Origin: Halichondria panicea
Taxonomy: Eukaryota > Porifera > Demospongiae > Suberitida > Halichondriidae
NCBI RefSeq assembly: GCF_963675165.1
Contig: NC_087381.1
Location: forward strand, 6,077,378-6,141,377
Direction: 5' to 3'
DNA: 64,000 nt
Position 1 is the stretch's first letter. Each line of letters opens with the position of its first letter. The notes below the pieces were generated by a model. The model was not told where the DNA came from and made no database searches. It was given only the letters and a program-made list of their open reading frames with translations. This document shows positions 1 to 11,700 of the stretch, one piece after another. Position numbers and translations under genes: made by a program.

Positions 1-180
1 CTGATACAATTGTGTAGGCGAATGAATAAGCTACAACATATCCAAAATTGTTTCCATGATAACATAAGGCGGTGGGTTTGTGGTGATTAATAAAACAGTA
101 CCCAATTGTTATAGTGGGTAATCGGTTAGGGAGAGAAAAAGCCAACGGTTTCCAGCTAAGGTTTGGAACTTTTTCACAAA
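1..180. repeat. Diverged partial copy of the death-domain intron repeat
   Basis: Bases 40-110 resemble the intron just upstream of the death-domain exons at 2431 and 10840 (shared stretches around TTTCCATG and GGTGGGT). Bases 121-180 resemble 1143-1200 (shared CGGTTAGGGAGAG). The window therefore seems to open inside an older copy of the same duplicated unit. No coding exon is visible here. Confidence 0.45.
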
Positions 181-206
181 TAGTTTGGCTATGTATTAGT
201 GTAGAG

Positions 207-1035
207 GGGTTTATGACTGTAAACCTCCCAACCACGAGGGCGTAGCCCGAGTGAAAGGTGTGGTTTACTGTCATAAACCCCGAGGCACTGTGCATTAATT
301 GATATAATTATGTCCCATCTGATTGGCTGGCTGGATGCTATGCATCCAGCCTATATAAGCTTGCATGACTACCACATAGCAACACTATTCAAACAAGAAG
401 ACAACTAGGAAAAGAGAGCTCGTCCACACCAAGGCTGCTGTCCACACTCAAAGCCTTGCGCAGCCTGGACAAAATATGAGCAGCCAGCCCCTCCCTCCAA
501 GCGAACGGTACAGAGCCACTCCCCCTATCTGTTCAATTAGTCAGCCCCTCCCTCCATTTATTGTGCAGCAACCAGCCAGAAGAAACAACACAGCTAGCTA
601 GCTCTAGACAGGCTGACCAGCTCTCTTCAGCTATGCCAGGCTAGTATAGGCAAGCAAAGGTAAGCTTAAAATAGCCACTCCTATATTATTATTAAAATGG
701 CTTCTTTTTCTTTGCTGAACAGGCCCAGTGCAGTGCGTGCAGTCAGTCAGTACTAGTGCTAGTGAGCAAAAAGCTCAGCCTGAGCCCAAGCCCTCTCCCA
801 GAGTGTCTCTAAAGCAGCTCCTCAAACAGCAGAATTTTTAAGGAACTAGTCCACAGACTACACCCTCTGTCTCTATATGTTTTCATTTATGACATTTTGT
901 TTCTCATGCAAGATTCATCTTCATTCATCGAAAACACCATTATTTTTTATTTTTGCTGCATATGCTTGAGGTGCCAATTTATGAGCCATATTTTCCCTAG
1001 TAGCCCTGAGGTGCCAATTTATGACAGTTAAACCC
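207..1035 (+). mobile_element. TIR element with internal promoter-like region
   Basis: The left end begins GGGGTTTATGACTGTAAAC and folds back on itself within 90 bases. The right end near 1016-1035 reads as its approximate inverse (TTTATGACAGTTAAACCCC). Inside are an inverted CCAAT box (321-326), a TATA box (352-358), a 41-codon proline-rich ORF (476-601), a good donor (CAAAG|GTAAGC near 659) and an acceptor near 721. The exon after that acceptor could encode a short tail ending at 840. A second, diverged element at 8385-9015 has the same layout. No transposase or clear target duplication was found. Confidence 0.4.
476..601 (+). CDS. Short proline-rich ORF inside repeat element (uncertain)
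   Basis: An ATG 118 bases downstream of a TATA box opens 41 codons beginning MSSQPLPPSERYRATPP. The composition is proline-rich and no family is recognised. It could be a peptide made by the surrounding repeat element, part of a spliced transcript, or chance. It is listed only because the promoter-like layout recurs in the element at 8385-9015, which also carries a proline-rich ORF. Confidence 0.15.
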   Translation: MSSQPLPPSERYRATPPICSISQPLPPFIVQQPARRNNTAS

Positions 1036-2430
1036 CACTAGACTACATGGCAAAAGTGTAGTAGGTGGGAAATATCTTATGAAAGTTACTTAAATATCTA
1101 CACACCCTCCACAGTGTGCTCCAAATTGCTAGTTTTTAGTGCCGTTTCGGTTAGGGAGAGATTTGAAGAAAATCTTACGGCTAAGGTCTAAAAATTACAC
1201 GGAGTAAGCTTGAATAAATTGTCTGACTTTTGATAAGAAAAATTTTTCCAGAAATACTTTAGTTCCGGAGATAATTGATGTTACGTATCATTTTTTACGA
1301 TCACCCCCATTATCACCTAAAATTATTTCCCACTACAACAACTTTTGGGGAAATATGTTTGAATCGTGTTGTAGCTTATTCTTTTACCTATACAATGGTA
1401 TCAGCACAATTTCTTAGAAATGTTCCAATCTTGAGATACATTTAGTACAACTACTCACCTATTTTTGTATTCTATACTCTCTATAGACTTTATGCACTGT
1501 ACACATGCGACGCATTTGATCTAATAATAGTGAATATCGATGATGTTTAAGGTAGTTAAACAAGGTTAATCGAGGTACTCCGCTTGCCCTGCCTACTGCA
1601 TTATGTACTACCCAGCATCTACGCGCATGTGCAATTATCTCTACACCTCGTGCTTGATTATAGCTATCTGAGTTAAAGCCCCACACCCAACCCTCCCTTG
1701 GTTTCTATACACTTCTCTGTCGTTACGACATGACTGAGCCGTGGCTATGACTGTTGGCTAGGCCACCTCTTTACCCCCAAGTACTCAATTACGGGAGCAA
1801 CAGAAACGCTTAATCATTATCTAATTACCGAGGTTGCACCCCTCTAATTAATTAGAGGGGCTTCCTAACCATAATAACGGCCTTCAGTCATGGTCCGGCT
1901 CACCCTCCGGCTCACCCTCCAAGGAGCGTTGCGGTAATGGGTAGCTGTACTCATCGCTTGCAGTAGTACCTAGAGTAATATATAACTATGTAGTAGTAAT
2001 GGTATATTAATTGGGTGCATGGCTTGCATATTCATTACCCGGCGTACAGTAGATTAATTAGCAGCACTCAGTGGTTTGACAATGGCAATGTTTGTACATA
2101 GCAAGACAATACAAAATCCGTGTAGTAAGTACGTATAAGTAAGACTCCATGCATCTCCTCATGTGGCCTGTAATCTGCCACAAATTTGGGAGTATTGATA
2201 CAAGAATATCTTGAAATTGCAACAATGCAAAGAAATAATGTGATGATTGTTTCCATGGTAACCTAAGATGGTGGGTATGTGGTTGTTTATATAACAGCAA
2301 CAATTTTAATTGTATAATAGTTATATTTATTTGCTCATGACATAAACATAGTTTTTCAATCATGCACGTGTATTAATTTTAGCTTGCCATAAAATTAATT
2401 TCTGATAATAATAAATTTATGTGCATACAG

Positions 2431-2784
2431 AATCATCATCAGAGGAGTTTGCAAGAGAAGTAATCACAAAACAGTCGTCCTCCACTCCGATTGTTCTGAC
2501 TCTAAAGGATGCTCTAACAATTGTTGAGAGTCTGAGGTATGCTGACAAAGATTGGTTCAATTTGGGATTGGCTTTTGGACTGGAGCTTGCAGAGTTGAAG
2601 AATATTGAAGTTATTTATGAAGATGAAAAGAGCTATATATATGATTACAAACGCCACCTAATGGAGGTGGTAGTCAAGCGTCTTCAAGTCACTGATCCAG
2701 AACATCCGATGACATGGCCTTACATATGTGAATGTCTAAGGAGTCCCACTGTTAAATGTAACGATGTAGCCGAGGAAATTGAAG
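2431..2784 (+). CDS. Death-domain exon A1
   Basis: This internal exon sits between acceptor CATACAG and donor GTAAAG, phase 1 at both ends. The core reads DWFNLGLAFGLELAELKNIE, then a helix region and MTWPYICECL, matching the death-fold pattern of a conserved Trp, LG..(F/L)GL, an L..I turn and a W..L helix. It is nearly identical to the exon at 10840 except for a 21-base (7-codon) length difference after the conserved NIE. Assignment to the death-domain superfamily is by pattern only. Confidence 0.7.
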
Positions 2785-5700
2785 GTAAAGTGCCTACCTC
2801 TGTATAGTTCTAATTCCATTCATTTTAGACTGACGTAAAATTATTATAAAAATAATTATTGAATATGTCGGGAAATGTTTTCTTTAGATGTAATTTGAAT
2901 GCCATTAATTTACTCTCTGCATGCATGTATATGCAGACGTTGTGAAGTGGGGAAGTTTCTGATATTAGTGTATGCATGGGTGCACATAATTATATGAGCC
3001 TAAAAACCATGCATTATGCAATATGTACGGTGGCCCTGGAGGTCGCGTCATGCGCCAATGGTGCAACACCAATGTTTGTAACCTTTGACCTCCAGCTATG
3101 CGCCAATATCCAAACACCATACGTGGACTGCCAATGTTTGTGACCTTTGACCTCCAGATACGCGCCAATGTCCTACGGTGGCCCTGGAGGTTGCGTCATG
3201 CACCAGTGATGCATCACCAATGTTGTGACCTTTCACCTCTAACACACCAATGTACTGACCTTTGACCTCTTGGCAAGCGCCAATGTCTAATGTCCCATGT
3301 GCCAATCGCCTCTCTATTGACCTTTGACCGAGGTGGAATATTAATTTTTGATGGTTTTGTGTCTAATAATGCAGCTGCTTCATCAGGGACATCAAACTCC
3401 TCTATGGCCCATAGTATGGGCATCACTTATCCATTTCAATCCAACTTATACATATTATAATAATTTTCAGCCTAGTGTGATAATACAGTAGGTATAGGTA
3501 AGAACTGGGTTAACCAAGAACTGTGACAATGGCTATAGCAAGTGAGTACAACAAATAATCCAATGGCTGCTTGTACGATCTTGTTCTGTAGATTGTAAAT
3601 CCAACCAGTCAGTTCCAGGAGTTGATAAAGGTCATCTGATCTGGTACTCAGAGTGGGCATCCACCTATAGTCAATGGATTCTGCACAAAATGGAGATAGT
3701 TGCCCCACACGTACAGCAAAGTACAGCATACATTTTTTGACAACTAAACAATTATGCTGTACAGCCTACATCCGGCCTGTCAATAGCATCTACTATACTT
3801 TTACATCCACGTAACTCTGTGAAATAGTAAACCCGCCTGTAGACTTAAAGAACCACATGTGAATGTACGTACCTCAATCGCAACTTGTACTTTGAAGAAA
3901 AAGTACAACTTGTACTCTAACTTGACAAGGAGGAGAGTACAAATATAGCTGCTTCCTATGTTATGCCTATGGTTGTCATAAACCTAGGGACCATTAACTT
4001 ACACAGTGGGCTAAAGACAGTCTCAGCTCAGAGCTAGATACCTAGACAGCAGTCTTTAACTTTATAATAATAGATCACACGTGGGTCAAAGTTCATGATA
4101 CATTCACAACTAAATTTCACAATGGAACCGGCTTCTGCATGGCAGTTTACATGCAGCTTTATATATATACACCTGTTTTCTCACGCCATCGCTTTAGTGC
4201 AAGGTAATAACTAACCAGGAACAGCCTCAATAACTTGAGAAAGCAGATACTACTTCAAATCCAACAGAGTATATATGGCTATAGAAGCAGCCGTTAGTTT
4301 CATAGCATTGCAACTGTTAAGCACATCACAGTCAGCTTTATCGTATTCCTCGTTGTGTGGCTATCCCTCTAGGCATATAATACTACCAACTTTTCGAGGA
4401 CCATATTTATGTAATAATTATGATTTTGTATACACGTATATGGAAGTATACAATGATTCAAAATAATTATCTTGGAGCATAATTATAATTATAATTATAA
4501 GTTTAGGTGTTTAGGCCAATTCGCAAAAAGTTATACGCCTCAAACAGTTGACACTATAGTACGATAGCTATATTATGTGTTCTAAAATATAGTGTTTATA
4601 TATTCATGCCACTATAATTATAGGAGTCGTGATCAGAAAAGGACGACCTCTTATTCCACTCCAAAAACTAATAAAGCGTCACAGTCTGACTGACGAGCAA
4701 CTCAACAGTGAAATAAAGGACTCTGATACTCCCAAACTGGCTTTATATTTCGCTAATGTGGAACTTTATTCGAGTGCAATGGGGCTAGCTATTACTGAAC
4801 AAACTGATGTGACAGAATCGTGTCGTAAATATGGCACTCAAATAGCTATGATGAAGTGCTTACAAATCTGGAAACAACACAATCCTTCACAAGCAACTTA
4901 CAGAGCTCTACTGGATATCGTACTGGGATTGTGGCAAGTCGACATAGCTCATGAAATCTGTCAGCAATTGATCCAACGTAAGTATTACGTGTCATGTGAT
5001 AATTAATGTCTCCTGAGCCCTCTACTGAGTAGCTATATTCAATTTTGATTCATAATTAACGTATACAGTGGAAATTTTCGTAAAATTCGAAATAAAATTG
5101 TAGCATCATACGAAAATTAAAACTACGAAATTATTCTACTGCAAAATATTCACCATCACTATCCTGCATGCATAAGCTGTACAAAATACGAAATACGAAA
5201 TAATCAATGGGTAATTCGTACCAAAATTTGCACCAACGAAATGTTTTTTGTTTTTTTAATTCGTCATTGCCATAATAGCAAAAGCTAAATACCCTAAAAA
5301 TAATTATAATAAGCATACTACAGTAGAACGACGATTATCCGGCCCTCTATTATCCGGAACTCGATTATCTGGCTTGGAAGTTTCTTTTTAATCAGATTTA
5401 ATAGTTCAGAAAATGGGCGTGTCCCTTAAATGCAGCTGTTACTATGGAGACAGGTCTGCTTATCTTCTGCGCATGCTCAGACAACCATGTGGCACTGATG
5501 CCCTGTTTATCAATAAAGCGAGTGGATCAAGGCGTGGTATATCTATTCGATTATTCGGTTACCGGCCTGCCTCTGGAACCAAGGTGTCCTGGTTCTACTG
5601 TACCTTAAGGTGACATATATATTTTCGCTCCATTTCTGGGAATGAGAGTAAAATCACAAAAATTTATCTCGCAGATAATTGGAATTGCAATTAAAACCAC

Positions 5701-8700
5701 TTGCGAGTAATTATAATTTCACAAGAATTAGCAGAATTGAATACCAGAAAAATGAGTGAAATTGCTACTACCGTATTACTAGAATGTTTTGCGAGCATCA
5801 AACATTTGCGAACTTTGCGAGGGTTGATCAATTCGCAACAATTAAATCCGCAAAACCTAAATTATATATACACATGATCCTTTCCAGAACGCAATAGTTA
5901 GATCACAAAGGGTCAAATTTTCTGCTGATTTGGCTTATCCGCAAAGGTTTTTCACTCGCAAAATATTCTAGTAATACGGTATGTCACCTTAACTAAGAAA
6001 GTACAAGCACTAAATTCACAATCTTGTTTCATGCATAGTTCTATAGTTTTTGGGAAAAAAGAGTTAATATATAGACCGAGGCTCTGCATAAAACTGGAGT
6101 AAGAGACAGGTATGTTAAGTGTCTCTTCTTAGGTGAATCCTCAGGGTAGTAACTCAGAATTTTTAATAGGTGGTATAGGCTGGCCAATGCCCTTTTTGTC
6201 CCAGTGTTTATAGGTCTGCTTGGTCAAAACACTTTTATTGCAAACTTCTGGGACCTTTTCCATTACCCTCGATATGTATTTTAAGGTTATTGGTATCTCA
6301 CATACAACTACCAAAAAACATTTGACCTTTGGCCCCGGTTACACGTGGGATGCCAAGAACATTTGACCTTTGACCCCAATTGCTGTCTGATCATTAATAC
6401 GCGAGTGACTCAGCGGAAATAATTACTGCATGGACATACAAGCGTTTTGCAACTCCAACTTTGGGGGTTTTATTATTTAGTTATTCAGTAGACTCTCGTT
6501 AATCCGGTCACCATTGGGACCATGCAGCTTGGCCGGAATAGCGAGGTGGCTGTAGCTCAGGAAATAGCCGCGGCTTAAAAGCGACCTTACCTCGAATATA
6601 ATGACTACTTTTACTGTTCTTGTCTCGAGGATAACGAAGGATAATGAATCATTCTGTTCTCTATTTAAGTGTAATCCAATTTTATTTGCTAAACCACACC
6701 CAAAACGTCATATCCGGCCGTAATATACGTATTGAAAACCTTGTTTGGGACAGCCAGCACTGGCCGGTAAACGGAATAGCGAGTGGCCGTTCTATAGGGT
6801 GAGTTTTGTGCAGTAAACATAATAATTTATTATAGCTAGCATTCCGTGCCAAGCCAAATGGCCGGTATATCGAGGTGGCCATACTTCAGAGAGCCGGAAT
6901 AGCGAAAGTCAGTGGCGGATCCAGGAAAAATGAAAGGGGGGGTCCAAACTAACTAGCGCCCAGCGCAAGTAATGAAAGTCGCGCGCAGTGCGAAATTTTT
7001 AGGGTTACGCCCACTTTCGGTCACACGTGGCTAGGGAAAATCCCATGCTCAGCCAGGGGAAGTGCCATAATAGACTTGCGTAGAGCTGCCACGAACAGTC
7101 AACTAGCTAGCCTAGGCTAACCTGAACACTCCTTTGGCAGTTGATACATCAAAACAACAGGTACAATCATTGAATCAAATTACAATAGCTACAAAAACTG
7201 ATAAATAGCTAGCTGGTGTCATTAAGCCTTTTAAAGTTAACTTCAAAAGGGGGGTCAAGGGACCCCATGGACCCCCCTCTGGATCCGCCACTGAAAGTCT
7301 ACTGTTGTCCTTACATAAATACTATGTGACTCTCAGCACATCCCCCTACAGAAGAAACAGTAGGTTGTGTCTGATGATCTTGTCTGTTCTTATCGTTTAT
7401 CAGACACTAGCACTTTTTCTGAATCAGCTCTTAAAGACTTAGTATAGTTCATATTTATCAATTCTTTTTTTGCATAGTATAGCACATGCTTGATCAGATG
7501 GTGCAAATTTAAAAGAAAATTTTTTATCACTGCTTGTTTCCTTAGAATGAGTGTCTGAACATCCATTGTGTCTACTAGATTCCTTACTCTAGTAAATTCA
7601 CATGCATTACTATAATTATAATAAATTATATTGATATTTGAAAAATTGCACTATTTCATACTTTAGCGTTTTTTCTGACTGACTATAAGTAAGTAAGTAA
7701 CTTTATTGGAAAGCATTTTCTCATTGTACAGAAGATTACAGGCTCTAGTCGACTACAACGAACCCGGACCATGGGCGTTTTTCTCAGAAATGCATTCGCT
7801 TTCAAGAGGCAGATGACCTCTCAGGCTCCCCTTTTCTTACCTATAATTATACGCAATTCCGCCATCTTTAAATGACTGAACTTATGAGATGAGCGTGGCT
7901 GTTACATCGATACTCCTTTTCTTTAAGACTATAGATCTATATGTACCATAGGCCTCCATGTTTTTGCACTTCAAAGTACATCTACACTATAGAAACATGC
8001 ATGGCTGTCATTTTGTCACATAGATAAATGAATAAAATTATGTGTTTTATTCCAGTCTAGCCCTGTCTTCTCTTCTTGAACTTCTCTTTCTTCTTGACGT
8101 TCCTTCATTATTGAAGAGTATGTACTGGAAGGGAATCGAATTAAAAAAGGATTTCCAGGAAAAGCACGAAAATGTGTAGAATTCGGCGAGTGCATGCATA
8201 ACTCTAATCTTTTACAATGTCATGAACATGTACAGTTAGTGTTGATATTATACATTAGCACACTTTAATTAATATTAAGACAGAGTTCCAACCTTCCATC
8301 CACCAGTCCACATCAACACTTCAATGTCACCACACATGGATGGACTGTGTATATATGCCTGTGTTAAACACTGTATATGTATAATATAGGGAACATTATA
8401 TCAACAATACATGAATACATGGTCATTATGTTATAGTTAGAACATGGGCATGAGGTATCTATGTGTTATAGTGTCCCAAAGCTCGAGGGATGAGGGACAC
8501 TATAACCATAGATACAGAATGCACATGTTCTAGATCCCAAAACCTATTGGCTACTAGAAATGCACTAGCTTAGCAACAGTCAACCTATATAAACAGCCAA
8601 CCTAGCAACTGCATCATTATTCTTTTGAAAACTAATATCTGAAGTTGGCATCTCTGTGTCTCTACTAAATCTGTGGTCTCTATTTAAGTCAACCCTGTTC

Positions 8701-11700
8701 CTTCATCTCAGTTTGATGGACAAAATGATAGTCCTAGCTCCACCCACAAAACGGAAACATCCAGCTCCTCCCCCAGTTTTGCAGCAAACGTTACCATCAA
8801 TCTCTCTATGCCTACATCCAACAACCAACGTATTAACAGCGACTGAACATTATAATTTTATGTCATTACCAAAAACAGAACAGTTACTTCTCATTGTTTT
8901 TTCTACAAAAAACATGTTTGAAAAACACAAAATAATGAACGGTTGTTGTGAACATGAAAATTACAGGTTTATATGAGAATTTACAGGTTAATATGGGAAA
9001 TATAAACCCTGTACTGACCAATCAGATTGCTGGATTCTGGGTAGCCTCGATTCCAGGCCGCTAAGAGAGGGCCTGGTATCGACTGTTTGCGCATGCGCCA
9101 CCTATTACCCAGAAAGTGGGTAATTCGGATACCATTGTATTTTGCTCAGTAAAACAATGACGTCACAACAAACGGAAGTGGATTGAAGAAAGTGGATAGA
9201 AGTGTGATTGTAGCCCGTGTGATAGCATTCTAATAGCTATCCTTAGCCTACTATGTTAACAAAGGACTCACAGCCTGCAACCGTGTGGATAACAATCCTC
9301 TGAACGGAGGGGAAGGCTGACAATAGCCTATATGGATAGGCCACGCCCATCTGACACTAACCTTGGTGAAAGTCGACTCTATCAGAAAGAAATTGCTGCT
9401 GTAACCAATACAGCTCTGTCTCTAGCTAGCTAGCTATATAGCTCTGTGTCTGACTTTATGAAGAGTATTCTTTGTCTGTATATGTTATTCAGGATATAAT
9501 TCGGGTAAAAATTCAGTTTAATGGAAACATTACGGGAATATTATCCAATAATTTGACGCATGCGCAAGCAGTCAGTAGCAGGCCTAATTGTTTAGGCCTT
9601 GAGAAGGAGGCTAGATTCTGGGCTACTAGTAACTAAAAATAGTTTGGCTATCTTATGAAAGATTCGATGTTACCATATATCTTCTAATTTATCGGACAGC
9701 AAAAAATAATTATTTTGGAAATTGTCCGGGTATAATTGGAACAGATTTTTATAGAGCACGCGAAGTGTCCGGAATAATTAGAACAAGCAAGCAGCTGCAT
9801 GCGAGCTAGCTAAGTTTAATAGAACAGGGTAGGACTGAATAGTTGCACTAGCTATCTAAAACTAGCTACTCAAAGAAGGTATTGTGGGGATATTTAGAAC
9901 AAATGTAATATTAAAGTACTGGAGTGTCCGTTGTATTAGAACAACGAAAATTGCCCAAAAGAGTTTCCAGGGTAATTAGAAGTGTCTTATAAATTAGAAG
10001 ATATACGGTACTTAAATATCTACACATCCTCTGCAGTGCTCAAAATTGCTAGTTTTTAGTGCCGTTTCGGTTAGGGAGAGATTTGAAGAAAATCTTACGG
10101 CTAAGGTCTAAAAATTACACGGAGTAAGCTTGAATAAAATTAATTGTCTGACTTTTGATAAAAAAAAATGTTTCCAGAAATACTTTAGTTCCGGAGATAA
10201 TTAATGTTACGTACATTTTTTTACGATCACACCCATTATCACCTAAAATTATTTCCCACTACAACAACTTTTGGGGAAATATGTTTGAATCATGTTGTAG
10301 CTTATTCTTTTACCTATACAATGGTATCAGCACAATTTCTTAGAAATGTTCCAATCTTGAGATACATTTAGTACAACTACTCACCTATTTTTGTATTCTA
10401 TACTCTCTATAGACTGAATGCACTGTATACATGCGACGCATTTGATCTAATAATAGTGAATATCGATAGCAGCACTCAGCGGTTTAACAATGGCAATGTT
10501 TGTACATAGCAAGACAACATAAAATCCGTGTAGTAAGTACGTATAAGTAAGACTCCATGCATCTCCTCATGTGGCCTGTAATCTGCCACAAATTTGGGAG
10601 TATTGATACAAGAATATCTTGAAATTGCAACAATGCAAAGAAATAATGTGATGATTGTTTCCATGGTAACCTAAGATGGTGGGTATATGTGGTTGTTTAT
10701 ATAACAGCAACAATTTTACTTGTATATAGTTATATTTATTTGCTCATGACATAAACATAGTTTTTCAATCATGCACGTGTATTAATTTTAGCTTGCCATA
10801 AAATTAATTTCTGATAATAATAAATTTATGTGCGTACAGAATCATCATCAGAGGAGTACGCAAGAGAAGTAATCACAAAACAGTCGTCCTCCACTCTGAT
10901 TGTTCTGACTCTAAAGGATGCTCTAACAATTGTTGAGAGTCTGAGGTATGCTGACAAAGATTGGTTCAATTTGGGATTGGCTTTTGGACTGGAGCTTGCA
11001 GAGTTGAAGAATATTGAAGATGAATACCGGTATAACGAACGCCGCCTAAAGGAGGTGGTAGTCAAGCGTCTTCAAGTCACTGATCCAGAACATCCGATGA
11101 CATGGCCTTACATATGGGAATGTCTGATGAGTCCCACTGTTAAATGTAACGATGTAGCCGAGAAAGTTAAAGGTAAAGTGCCTACCTCTGTATAGTTCTA
11201 ATTCCATTCATTTTAGACTGACATAAAATTATCATCCAATAATTATATCTATATGCAGGACATTTTTTTTAGTTGAATGCCAAATTTACTCTCTGTACTG
11301 TACCCTCGCGAGTCGTGTAAATAAGCCCTCTTGAATAAACGCTCATCCCCTCTTTTGCTTCAAAGTTTTGCACAAGGGTATTTTGACTCGATTATATACA
11401 CCCACACAAAATGAAGAGTTTGGGCATGCGCATGCAGTAGCTAAATGCCACATGTTTCACTTCAGTGAAGAAAGGAAGTTTTATAGGTAGCTATAATAAT
11501 TATAGTTAGACTATACTCCTTGCTGGACCAAGATCAGACATATAAGATTCTCTGTGTGGATCTGTTTGCCCTTGAAGATGTATATGCAGGGCAGAACTAG
11601 TCCTATAATTATATGCAGAGAAAAACACAAATCTGAGAACAAAGTCAATTTACCAATTTGTAGGTTACCTTGCCTTGATTTTCTGAAACAGAAGTACCTC

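Larger units (their letters stand above)
1068..4980 (+). repeat. Segmental duplication, copy 1
   Basis: Long stretches match 9645-13990 in the same order and orientation: 1068-1533 with about 9645-10460, 2058-2830 with 10468-11230, 4191-4410 with 12538-12770, and 4440-4560 with 13360-13460. Copy 1 has about 520 bases (1534-2057) absent from copy 2, with no obvious target duplication. The unit carries one A-type and one B-type death-domain exon. Confidence 0.8.

Noticed and set aside
5413-5613. Plus-strand 66-codon ORF
   Set aside because: It lies within and ends at the TIR of the Tigger-type MITE (5321-5600).
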